Part shown: positions 1 through 6,902 of the stretch, in pieces
Layout of the letters: each line of letters begins with the position of its first letter
Numbering within the stretch: the first letter of the stretch is position 1
Origin: Clostridia bacterium
Lineage (GTDB): Bacteria; Bacillota; Clostridia; Saccharofermentanales; UBA5734
NCBI GenBank assembly: GCA_017997315.1
Contig: JAGOFF010000082.1
Span: 1 to 9,144, forward strand
DNA: 9,144 nucleotides
Direction of reading: 5' to 3'
Translations under genes and position numbers: made by a program
Notes under the pieces: model-generated
What the model was told of the DNA's origin: nothing
The model's input: the letters and a program-made list of their open reading frames with translations, nothing else
The model's database searches: none

Positions 1-1
1 C

Positions 2-913
2 TCCATTACGATCGAGACGGCAATTGCCCTTCCTTTGCTGTTGTTTTCCACCTGTGCCGTTCTCCAGATCCCGTTGGCGGTCCGGGCGGGGCAACTGCTT
101 CGCATCGCAGCGGAAAACACGGCCGCGGAAACGGCACTGGCCATGGCGGCGCTTGATATGGCGGGCGTCGACGAGGCGATGGAAAACCTTCTCGAAAAAG
201 CGGTCGGCGATATGGACGCCGCATCGCGCCTGGTCGATGCAGGGACCGTACTGCTCGGCGGCAGCGTGCTTCGGGCCCGGATGATCCACTGGCTTGTGCC
301 GGATACAGGCGCGGATCCATCGCTCCGGCTGCTGCATGGACTGGATGTCCGTACAGAGGGTGCTTTGACGGACGGAGCGGTCTACCTGCATGTCGAATGC
401 TCCGTGAGCCTGCTGATCGGCAGCCGGCCGTTGTCATTCGACACGCTGCTCCCGATCTCTTCGCTGCCTGCCCTGTCCGGCACCGCGGAGAAGGACGACG
501 ATATCTGGTCTCTGGGAAATCTGGAAAGGGGACGGATCCTGCGGATCCGGAACGGCGGCAACCTTCCGCTCGGCTACCCTGTCATTGCGGCGTTCCGGGA
601 CGGTACGGCGGTATCGATCCGAAGCATGGACACGACCGCTCCGGGATTGCGGGAGGAGGGAGCGGTTTATGCTGCGCTTTGCCGCGAACTGGATGCGTTG
701 TCGGGATTCGACGGGACCCGGAAACCGTGGGGGAAAAACGGCATCGCCATCGCACCCGGCGACATCCGCAACCGGGAGTTCCTGCTGGTGGTGCCGGACA
801 ACCCCATGGAGGAGACCGTCCGGACAGGCATCGAAACGGCCCGATCCTACGCGGAATCCCTGGGGATCCGTCTGACCTTGTCCGCGCAGGGCACATCCGT
901 CCGATCGGACTGA
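2..913 (+). CDS. TadE-like single-pass membrane protein, 5' end outside the window
   Basis: The frame is open from the left edge to a TGA at 911-913, giving 303 residues, so the true start lies upstream. The first visible residues read SITIETAIALPLLLFSTCAV. A short polar stretch with Glu at the fifth position, followed directly by a hydrophobic helix (about residues 6-26), is typical of class III/pilin-like N-termini of TadE-like proteins in Clostridia. The following region (about 30-85) is Ala/Leu-rich and probably helical. The middle is a mixed extracytoplasmic region I cannot assign. The last 40 residues look like a small beta-alpha-beta unit (FLLVVPDN...GIETARSYAESLGIRLTL). Family members are envelope or pilus-assembly components, often encoded with tad genes; none is visible here because the upstream side is cut off. 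A TTG at 35 could be misread as the start but would split the helix. Exact function is unknown. Confidence 0.6.
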   Translation, partial: SITIETAIALPLLLFSTCAVLQIPLAVRAGQLLRIAAENTAAETALAMAALDMAGVDEAMENLLEKAVGDMDAASRLVDAGTVLLGGSVLRARMIHWLVPDTGADPSLRLLHGLDVRTEGALTDGAVYLHVECSVSLLIGSRPLSFDTLLPISSLPALSGTAEKDDDIWSLGNLERGRILRIRNGGNLPLGYPVIAAFRDGTAVSIRSMDTTAPGLREEGAVYAALCRELDALSGFDGTRKPWGKNGIAIAPGDIRNREFLLVVPDNPMEETVRTGIETARSYAESLGIRLTLSAQGTSVRSD

Positions 914-916
914 ACC

Positions 917-929
917 GCCGGGCTCCGGC
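917..929 (+). terminator. GC-rich hairpin after the TadE-like gene, weak terminator candidate
   Basis: Four bases after the stop, GCCGG and CCGGC form a perfect 5-bp stem around a GCT loop. No T-run follows, so this is not a standard intrinsic terminator. It may cause a pause or help end the upstream transcript just before the promoter at 941, or it may be chance in GC-rich DNA. Confidence 0.25.
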
Positions 930-940
930 AGGGTGAATCC

Positions 941-969
941 TTGCCATGCTTACGCGCATAAGGTATCAT
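941..969 (+). promoter_or_regulatory. Sigma-A-type promoter for the yerC-secA operon
   Basis: TTGCCA (941-946) and TATCAT (964-969) are separated by exactly 17 bp. Each hexamer differs from consensus at one base. Predicted transcription start is near 976, giving a leader of about 68 nt before the ATG at 1044. It lies in the only sizeable gap upstream of the five-gene run, so it is the best candidate for the operon promoter. No operator or riboswitch fold is evident in the leader. Confidence 0.65.
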
Positions 970-1043
970 GGGTGTGATTTTGGCACGGCAGAACGGGCTT
1001 TCGGCAGCATCGTTCCCGGTCAGGATCCGTACGGGGTTTCGAA

Positions 1044-1352
1044 ATGAACGAGAAGCTGCGTGACGAGTCGGTCGATCTGCTTTTCGATGCGGTGCTCTCA
1101 CTGGGCAACCGGCAGGAATGCTATTCGTTTTTTGAGGACATCTGCACCGTTTCCGAAATCAAATCCCTTGCATCGCGGCTGCATGTTGCGATCCTGCTGC
1201 AGAAGGGGATGAAGTATACCGACATCTGCGAGTTGACCGGAGCGAGCACAGCGACGATCAGCCGCGTAAACCGTTCGTTGTTCTACGGCGCGGACGGATA
1301 TCTCACCGTTTTGGACAGGCTGCGGAAAGACGGCAGGATTCCGAATCCCTGA
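1044..1352 (+). CDS. yerC: YerC/YecD family TrpR-related DNA-binding protein
   Basis: The 102-residue protein matches the small YerC/YecD family of TrpR-superfamily helix-turn-helix proteins, which are normally about 100 residues, so it is full length. The N-terminal half is helical (RDESVDLLFDAVLSL...ECYSFFEDICT), followed by the family signature TVSEIKSLASRLHVA (about 35-49). The predicted helix-turn-helix is about residues 56-78 (MKYTDICELTGASTATISRVNRSL), and NRSLFYGADGY closes it, as in relatives. The start is ATG 1044, with a modest GGGG Shine-Dalgarno at 1033-1036. The gene is first in the operon and is followed by secA after 37 nt. Members are presumed transcriptional regulators, but effector and targets are not established. 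TrpR itself binds tryptophan; nothing here shows that this protein does. Family assignment is confident, function is not. Confidence 0.9.
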   Translation: MNEKLRDESVDLLFDAVLSLGNRQECYSFFEDICTVSEIKSLASRLHVAILLQKGMKYTDICELTGASTATISRVNRSLFYGADGYLTVLDRLRKDGRIPNP

Positions 1353-1389
1353 CCGATCCTTGTCCCGGCCTTGGAAAGGGAAGAATCGA

Positions 1390-4248
1390 ATGGGATTGAT
1401 CGAGAGTATCTTCGGATCGCACAGTGATCGGGAAATCAAGCGTCTCCGGCCCATCATCGAACAGATCGCTTCTTTGGAGAACGAATACCGGAGCATGGGT
1501 GAGGCCGAGTTGAAAGGCTCCACCGACCGGTTCCGAGCGCGTCTGGCGGACGGGGAATCCCTGGACGACCTCCTCCCGGAAGCGTATGCGGCCGTCGGTG
1601 AATCCGCGCGCCGGGTGATCGGCCAGTATCCGTTCAGAACCCAGTACCTGGGCGGTGTCGTTCTGCATCAGGGCCGGATCGCGGAGCTGAAAACCGGAGA
1701 GGGCAAGACCCTGATGGCGACGCTTCCCGCTTATCTGAACGCGCTCACGGGGCAGGGGGTTCATGTCGTCACGGTCAACGACTACCTGGCGCGCCGCGAC
1801 AGCGAGTGGATGGGCAAGATCTATCGCTATCTCGGGCTGTCGGTCGGTCTGATCGTCCACGGACTGGACAACAACGAACGGCGCCGCTCCTACGCATGCG
1901 ACATCACATACGGAACCAACAACGAATACGGATTCGATTATCTCCGGGACAACATGGTCACCTACAAAGAGCAGATGGTTCAGCGAGGACTGTCGTTCGC
2001 CATCGTCGACGAAGTGGACAGCATACTGATCGACGAGGCGCGTACGCCGCTGATCATCTCGGGAATGGGTACCGAGGCGACCGACCTGTACGCCAAGGCG
2101 GACCAGTTTGTCCGCCGGCTCTCGATGCATGTCGTTACCGAATCCGACGACAAGCTGGAACTCGAGTCGGTATCCGCCAGCGCCGACTACATTGTTGATG
2201 AAAAGGCCCGGACGGCGGTGTTGACGCCTTCCGGGGTGCAAAAGGCGGAGCGGTTCTTCGGCATCGCCAATCTTGCGGACGAAGAAAACTACCAGCTACA
2301 GCATCATATCAACAACGCGCTCAAAGCGCACGGCACCATGCACCTCGACCAGGCATACGTCGTCAAGGACGGTGAAGTCATCATCGTCGACGATTTCACG
2401 GGCCGGCTCATGTTTGGACGACGTTACAGCGACGGACTCCACCAGGCGATCGAAGCCAAGGAAGGCGTCAAGATCGAGCGTGAAAACAAGACACTGGCCA
2501 CCATCACGTTCCAGAACTACTTCCGCATGTACCGCAAACTATCCGGTATGACCGGAACCGCGGCCACGGAAGAGAACGAGTTCCGCGAAATCTACAACCT
2601 GGATGTCGTTTGTGTTCCCACCAACCGTCCCATGATCCGGGAGGATCTCCCGGACGCGGTGTATAAAACCGTCCGCGGCAAGTACCAGTCCATCCTGGAA
2701 GAGGTCCGGGAGATCCATACAACCGGGCAGCCGATTCTGATCGGTACCGTATCGGTTGAAAAATCGGAGATCCTGTCCGAGCTGTTCCGAAAGAACGGCA
2801 TCGAACACAATGTGCTCAACGCAAAGCAGCATCAGCGCGAAGCGGAAATCGTAGCGCAGGCAGGCCGATTCGGTGCGGTCACCATCGCCACGAACATGGC
2901 GGGACGCGGAACCGACATCCTGCTGGGGGGAAACCCGGACTTCCTGGCCCGCCAGGATCTCCGGCGCCAAGGCTTCGACGAGGAGCTCATCGAAGCGTCC
3001 ACCGCATACAACGACACGGACGACGAAGTCATCCTGGATGCCCGCCGCCGGTTCAAGGAACTGAGGGAGAGGTTTAAACTCCAGACCGACGAGGAGCACC
3101 AGCGGGTGGTCGAAGTCGGCGGCCTGTGCATCATCGGCACGGAGCGGCACGAGTCGCGGCGCATCGACAACCAGCTGCGGGGCCGGTCCGGCCGTCAGGG
3201 GGATCCCGGCCGCAGCCGATTCTATCTGTCGCTCGAAGACGATCTCATGCGCCTGTTCGGCGGCGACCGCATTCAGGGATTGTTCGGCGCGCTCGGTGTG
3301 GCGGAAGACATGCAGATTGAACACCGAATGCTCTCAAACGTCATCGAATCCGCCCAGAAGCGGGTCGAAGGCCGGAACTTCGGAATCCGTAAAACCGTGC
3401 TTGAGTACGATGATGTCATGAACCAGCAGCGGAACCTGATCTATGAACAGCGCCGGAAGGTGCTTGACGGGAACGACCTGCACGACACATATCGCCGCAT
3501 GCTGCTGGATGTCTGCGAAGATCGGGTCCGGGGATTCTGCCATGACGATGTCCCCTCCGCCGAGTGGGACGCTTCCGCGCTTGCCGCCGCGATCCGCGAC
3601 CAGTTCGGCGACCTCCCGTCGCTTCGCGGGCTCGGGATCCGTTTCCGTGAAGGAGCCAAGGTTTCCGATACAATCGATATGCTGGCGAACGAAGCGCTGG
3701 ACCGATACGACACCCGAGAGAAAGAACTCGGGCAGGATCTGATGCGTGAAGCCGAGAGGCTGGTCATGCTGCGCGTGGTCGATGAGAAGTGGATGGACCA
3801 CATCGACATGATGGACGATCTGCGCGACAGCATCGGAATGCGCGGCTATGCACAACACAATCCGGTCATTGAATACAAAATGGAAGGATTCGAAATGTTC
3901 GAATCCATGAACCGCTCCATCCGTGAGGATGCGGTCCGTCTCATGATGCGTGCGACATTCTCGTCGGAACGTCCCATCCAGCGGAAAAGCGCGGTCCGCG
4001 AGGTGACGGAAGGTTTCGGGAGTTCCGGCTTCGATGCGGGTCAGGGAGGAGCTTCCTCCGCAGCTCCCTCCGCACAGCGTACCCTGCCGGCCGGTCCGCG
4101 CGCGTCGGCACCCCGTCCGCAGGCCGTGAATCCGGAAAGCGAAGCCCGCACACCGGCACGGCGTGATGCCGTAAAGGTCGGCCGCAACGATCCGTGCCCG
4201 TGCGGAAGCGGCAAGAAGTACAAGAATTGCTGCGGCAAGAACGAGTGA
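1390..4248 (+). CDS. secA: Protein translocase ATPase subunit SecA
   Basis: SecA is the cytoplasmic and peripheral-membrane ATPase that drives preproteins through SecYEG. I chose ATG 1390 (952 aa), not the in-frame TTG at 1360, because the product then begins MGLIESIFGS, the normal SecA N-terminus, with GGAAAGGGAAG about 8 nt upstream. Visible elements are Walker A GEGKT (103-107), Walker B-type DEVD (207-210), the preprotein cross-linking region after it, motif VI-type GRGTDI (505-510), the VLEYDDVMNQQR start of the helical scaffold (670-681) and DEKWMDHIDMMDDLR (798-812). A Ser/Ala/Pro-rich linker (about 868-930) leads to the SEC-C zinc motif CPCGSGKKYKNCC with Cys936, 938, 947 and 948. It is longer than the 841-aa Bacillus subtilis SecA, partly through an insert after GRGTDI (about 520-560). 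prfB, a frequent clostridial neighbour, does not follow. Confidence 0.98.
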   Translation: MGLIESIFGSHSDREIKRLRPIIEQIASLENEYRSMGEAELKGSTDRFRARLADGESLDDLLPEAYAAVGESARRVIGQYPFRTQYLGGVVLHQGRIAELKTGEGKTLMATLPAYLNALTGQGVHVVTVNDYLARRDSEWMGKIYRYLGLSVGLIVHGLDNNERRRSYACDITYGTNNEYGFDYLRDNMVTYKEQMVQRGLSFAIVDEVDSILIDEARTPLIISGMGTEATDLYAKADQFVRRLSMHVVTESDDKLELESVSASADYIVDEKARTAVLTPSGVQKAERFFGIANLADEENYQLQHHINNALKAHGTMHLDQAYVVKDGEVIIVDDFTGRLMFGRRYSDGLHQAIEAKEGVKIERENKTLATITFQNYFRMYRKLSGMTGTAATEENEFREIYNLDVVCVPTNRPMIREDLPDAVYKTVRGKYQSILEEVREIHTTGQPILIGTVSVEKSEILSELFRKNGIEHNVLNAKQHQREAEIVAQAGRFGAVTIATNMAGRGTDILLGGNPDFLARQDLRRQGFDEELIEASTAYNDTDDEVILDARRRFKELRERFKLQTDEEHQRVVEVGGLCIIGTERHESRRIDNQLRGRSGRQGDPGRSRFYLSLEDDLMRLFGGDRIQGLFGALGVAEDMQIEHRMLSNVIESAQKRVEGRNFGIRKTVLEYDDVMNQQRNLIYEQRRKVLDGNDLHDTYRRMLLDVCEDRVRGFCHDDVPSAEWDASALAAAIRDQFGDLPSLRGLGIRFREGAKVSDTIDMLANEALDRYDTREKELGQDLMREAERLVMLRVVDEKWMDHIDMMDDLRDSIGMRGYAQHNPVIEYKMEGFEMFESMNRSIREDAVRLMMRATFSSERPIQRKSAVREVTEGFGSSGFDAGQGGASSAAPSAQRTLPAGPRASAPRPQAVNPESEARTPARRDAVKVGRNDPCPCGSGKKYKNCCGKNE

Positions 4249-4267
4249 TGGAAGAAGGCGGATCCGT

Positions 4268-5518
4268 ATGGAAGACGACGAATTTGTTTCGGACGACCGG
4301 GTAGAGAGCGGAAGGCGCAAGATCGCATGGGCGGGACGGCATATGCCCGTCCTCGCGGCGATTGAGCGGGAGTTCAGTGAAAGCCGGCCTTTTCAGGGAA
4401 TCAGCATCGCGGTCAGCGTACATGTCGAAGCGAAGACTGCCTGCCTTGCGCTTGCGCTTGCGCGAGGGGGAGCCGACGTGTCCCTCACGGGATGCAATCC
4501 GCTGTCCACACAGGACGACGTTGCGGCGGCGCTCGCCGCCGGCGGCATGAAAGTGTTCTGCAGGCACGGCGCCGATCCGGACACCTACCGGATACACCTG
4601 ATTCAAGCACTTCAGTGTGTGCCCCATATTGTGATAGACGATGGCGGGGACCTCGCGGAGCTTCTGCATACCACCCATTCCGATTTGGGCTTGCGGATCA
4701 TCGGCGCCTGCGAGGAAACCACCACCGGCGTGCACCGGCTGCGCATCCTGGAGAGGGAAGGGCGGCTGCGGTATCCGTCAATGGCGGTCAACGACGCCGA
4801 ATGCAAACACCTTTTCGACAATCGGTTCGGAACCGGACAATCCGTCTGGACGGCGGTCATGGCGGCGACCAATCTGGTGGTGGCCGGCAAGACCGTGGTG
4901 GTGGCCGGATTCGGGATGTGCGGCAAGGGGGTTGCACTGCGTGCGAAAGGATTGGGCGCGAACGTCATCGTCACGGAAATCGATCCTGTAAAGGCCTGCG
5001 AAGCCCATATGGAGGGATACTCGGTTCTACCGATGGCCGAGGCGGCAAAACAGGGGGATCTGTTTATTACCGTTACCGGATGCAAAGACGTAATAACAAA
5101 AGAACATTATGCTGTGATGAAAAACGACGCTGTTCTTTGTAATGCAGGACATTTTGACGTCGAAATCAATATTCCACACTTGGCGGAAGCTGCCGTCGAA
5201 CGCCGGATCATGCGGGAGAACGTCGAAGGATTCAGGATGCCGGACGGCCGATGGATCCATCTGCTGGCGCAGGGCCGGCTGGTCAATCTGGCGGCAGGAG
5301 ACGGGCATCCGGCAGAAATCATGGATATGAGCTTTTCGCTCCAGGCGCTCGCAGCGGAATATATGGTGAAGAACGGTTCCGGACTCGAGCGTCGCGTCTA
5401 TGAGCTTCCGGAAGAGATCGACCGACGCGTCGCGACACTGCTGCTCCGGTCAAAGTCCCTGTCCATCGACACGCTGACGCCTGCTCAGGGGACCTATCTC
5501 CAAACCTGGGAGATCTAG
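4268..5518 (+). CDS. ahcY: Adenosylhomocysteinase family hydrolase, possibly S-inosylhomocysteine hydrolase
   Basis: This 416-aa NAD-dependent cytosolic enzyme would release homocysteine from S-adenosyl- or S-inosyl-homocysteine in the SAM cycle. Catalytic residues by family comparison are Asp125 (DDGGDL), Glu150 (EETTTG), Lys180, Asp184 and Asn185 (FDN), His295 (NAGHFDVEI), and Asn340 and His347 (LVNLAAGDGHP). The NAD-binding loop is GFGMCGKG (214-221), with ribose-binding Glu237 (TEIDP). It is the short Thermotoga/archaeal type: the C-terminus ends near LTPAQGTYLQTWEI and lacks the KPxxYRY tail of eukaryotic-type enzymes, and the human Cys195 position is Thr189. In VHVEAKT (51-57), Lys56 replaces human Glu59, which contacts the adenine amino group, and Glu54 replaces Thr57. 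With the deaminase gene 24 nt downstream, this suggests the inosyl substrate. ATG 4268 lies 19 nt after secA. Family is certain; substrate is inferred. Confidence 0.95.
   Translation: MEDDEFVSDDRVESGRRKIAWAGRHMPVLAAIEREFSESRPFQGISIAVSVHVEAKTACLALALARGGADVSLTGCNPLSTQDDVAAALAAGGMKVFCRHGADPDTYRIHLIQALQCVPHIVIDDGGDLAELLHTTHSDLGLRIIGACEETTTGVHRLRILEREGRLRYPSMAVNDAECKHLFDNRFGTGQSVWTAVMAATNLVVAGKTVVVAGFGMCGKGVALRAKGLGANVIVTEIDPVKACEAHMEGYSVLPMAEAAKQGDLFITVTGCKDVITKEHYAVMKNDAVLCNAGHFDVEINIPHLAEAAVERRIMRENVEGFRMPDGRWIHLLAQGRLVNLAAGDGHPAEIMDMSFSLQALAAEYMVKNGSGLERRVYELPEEIDRRVATLLLRSKSLSIDTLTPAQGTYLQTWEI
4445..4462 (+). repeat. In-frame 6-bp tandem repeat (CTTGCG x3) inside the hydrolase gene
   Basis: Three consecutive copies of CTTGCG encode alternating Leu-Ala in the helix that follows the VHVEAKT motif (CLALALARG). 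The unit is a multiple of three, so slippage would add or remove two residues without breaking the frame. Probably trivial. Confidence 0.6.
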
Positions 5519-5542
5519 AGCCGAATATCCGGGAGGCCGGGA

Positions 5543-6895
5543 ATGACGCCATCAAAAACGATCTTGTTTCGAGGGCTCTCCATCCTCACTCCGGATGCGG
5601 ACCGGGGGGTGCGATACCTGCAGAACGGCTTTATTGCCGTCTCCGGCGATCGGATCGCCTACGTCGGTGACAACGAAGAGTCCGCTCTGTCCGCCCTGAA
5701 CGGCAGACCGGACGAGACACGCCATGCCGGCGGCCGGATGGCAATGCCCGCGTTTGCGAACGCGCACTGTCATGCCGCCATGGTCCTGATGCGGAACGCG
5801 GCGGACGACAGAAACCTGCATGACTGGCTTTTCGACATGATCTTCCCGATGGAGGAGCGGCTGCGCAGGGAGGATGTCTACAACGGCTCCATGCTGGGAA
5901 TCGCCCAGATGATCCGCGGCGGGATCGGTGCCTGCGCGGATATGTATTATCATCCCGAGGCGGTGGTCGAGGCTGCGGCGACGGCAGGAATCCGCATGAA
6001 TCTCTGTTGCGAGGCTAAAGAATCCGATCCGTCCGGCCGCGGGATGCGGATGCGGCCGGATCGGCTCGAGGAATTCGCCCGGCTCTGCCGCTCCACCGCA
6101 TCCGGCCGCATCCGGCCGTCCCTGGTGATCCATTCCGTGTATCTGTACGATGCGGAGGTCTACCCGGCGTTGTCGGAGATGGCTTTGTCAGCAGGAATAC
6201 CCATCCACACCCATCTGTCGGAGACCGCCAAGGAAGTAGAGGATTGCATAGCGAAATACGGATGCCGCCCGGTTGAGCAGATGGACCGTTTCGGGATCTT
6301 CCGCGTACCCTGCATCGCGGCTCACGCGGTGCACCTCGACGACCGGGACCGCAGGATTCTCGCCTCGCGTCCGGTCACGCTGGTTCACAATCCATCCAGC
6401 AACATGAAGCTGGGCAGCGGCATGGCGGATGTCTGTTCGATGCTGGACTGCGGAATTCCCGTCGCGCTCGGCACGGACGGCGCGGCCAGCAACAACGCGC
6501 TGGACCTCTTCCGGGAGATGCGGCTGGCCGCGATGATCGCCAAATGCCGGTCATTCGACGCATCGGCGCTGCCGGCGCAAGAGGTGTTCCGCATGGCGAC
6601 GCGTACCGGGATGCAGGCGATGGGCTTCAACGAGTCGGGGATACTGGCGGCGGGCATGAAAGCGGACCTGCAGCTGGTCGATACCACCGATGTGTCTCTC
6701 TGTCCGCTCGGTGATCCGGTTTCCGCCGTGGTATACAGCGCGGGTTCCGAGATCGTCGACTCCCTGATGGTCGACGGGCGCATGCTTATGAGCCGGCGCG
6801 AACTGCTGACCATCGATGAGGAACGGGTCCGGTATGAAGCTTTGCGCTCCGCCGCCCATGTGACGGGAAGGCGGGGAAACGGGGACGGGAGCTGA
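5543..6895 (+). CDS. mtaD: 5-methylthioadenosine/S-adenosylhomocysteine deaminase family amidohydrolase
   Basis: A 450-aa metal-dependent deaminase of the TrzA/AtzB/MtaD group. Family members deaminate S-adenosylhomocysteine, methylthioadenosine, 5'-deoxyadenosine or adenosine to the inosine analogue. Metal and catalytic residues are all present: His75 and His77 (ANAHCHAA), His224 and Glu227 (HTHLSE), His261 (AAHAVHLDD) and Asp312 (ALGTDGAASNN), plus VHNPSSNMKLGSG (281-293). Trp95 (DWLF) and His197 (VIHSVY) match substrate-contact positions of the Thermotoga maritima homologue TM0936 as I recall it. The N- and C-terminal segments form the usual second beta-domain (ending ADLQLVD...DSLMVDGRMLM). 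The start is supported by GGGAGG (5531-5536) six bases before ATG 5543. It is flanked by ahcY (24 nt) and pdp (7 nt). The preferred substrate cannot be read from sequence; guanine or chlorohydrolase-type activities in the superfamily are less likely given the neighbour. Confidence 0.88.
   Translation: MTPSKTILFRGLSILTPDADRGVRYLQNGFIAVSGDRIAYVGDNEESALSALNGRPDETRHAGGRMAMPAFANAHCHAAMVLMRNAADDRNLHDWLFDMIFPMEERLRREDVYNGSMLGIAQMIRGGIGACADMYYHPEAVVEAAATAGIRMNLCCEAKESDPSGRGMRMRPDRLEEFARLCRSTASGRIRPSLVIHSVYLYDAEVYPALSEMALSAGIPIHTHLSETAKEVEDCIAKYGCRPVEQMDRFGIFRVPCIAAHAVHLDDRDRRILASRPVTLVHNPSSNMKLGSGMADVCSMLDCGIPVALGTDGAASNNALDLFREMRLAAMIAKCRSFDASALPAQEVFRMATRTGMQAMGFNESGILAAGMKADLQLVDTTDVSLCPLGDPVSAVVYSAGSEIVDSLMVDGRMLMSRRELLTIDEERVRYEALRSAAHVTGRRGNGDGS
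6096..6118 (+). repeat. 10-bp tandem repeat (2.3 copies) inside the deaminase gene
   Basis: CCGCATCCGG occurs twice back to back, followed by CCG. The unit is not a multiple of three, yet the frame stays open and family motifs continue on both sides (SGRIRPSLVIHSVY). It encodes a surface-like loop before the conserved His197. Confidence 0.6.
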
Positions 6896-6902
6896 TAAAC
6901 GC

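Noticed and set aside
1360..1389. TTG at 1360 as the secA start
   Set aside because: It would add ten residues that are not part of the usual SecA N-terminus. ATG 1390 has a good ribosome-binding site and gives MGLIESIFGS.
4249..4267. SAH-sensing riboswitch ahead of the ahcY-like gene
   Set aside because: Only 19 nt separate secA from this gene, too little for a SAH riboswitch, and no suitable structure is visible in the yerC leader.
1303..4320. Several long minus-strand frames opposite secA (1303-2241, 2539-3324, 3334-4320)
   Set aside because: They overlap a complete secA, overlap each other in a way that follows its codon structure, and show no motif of their own.
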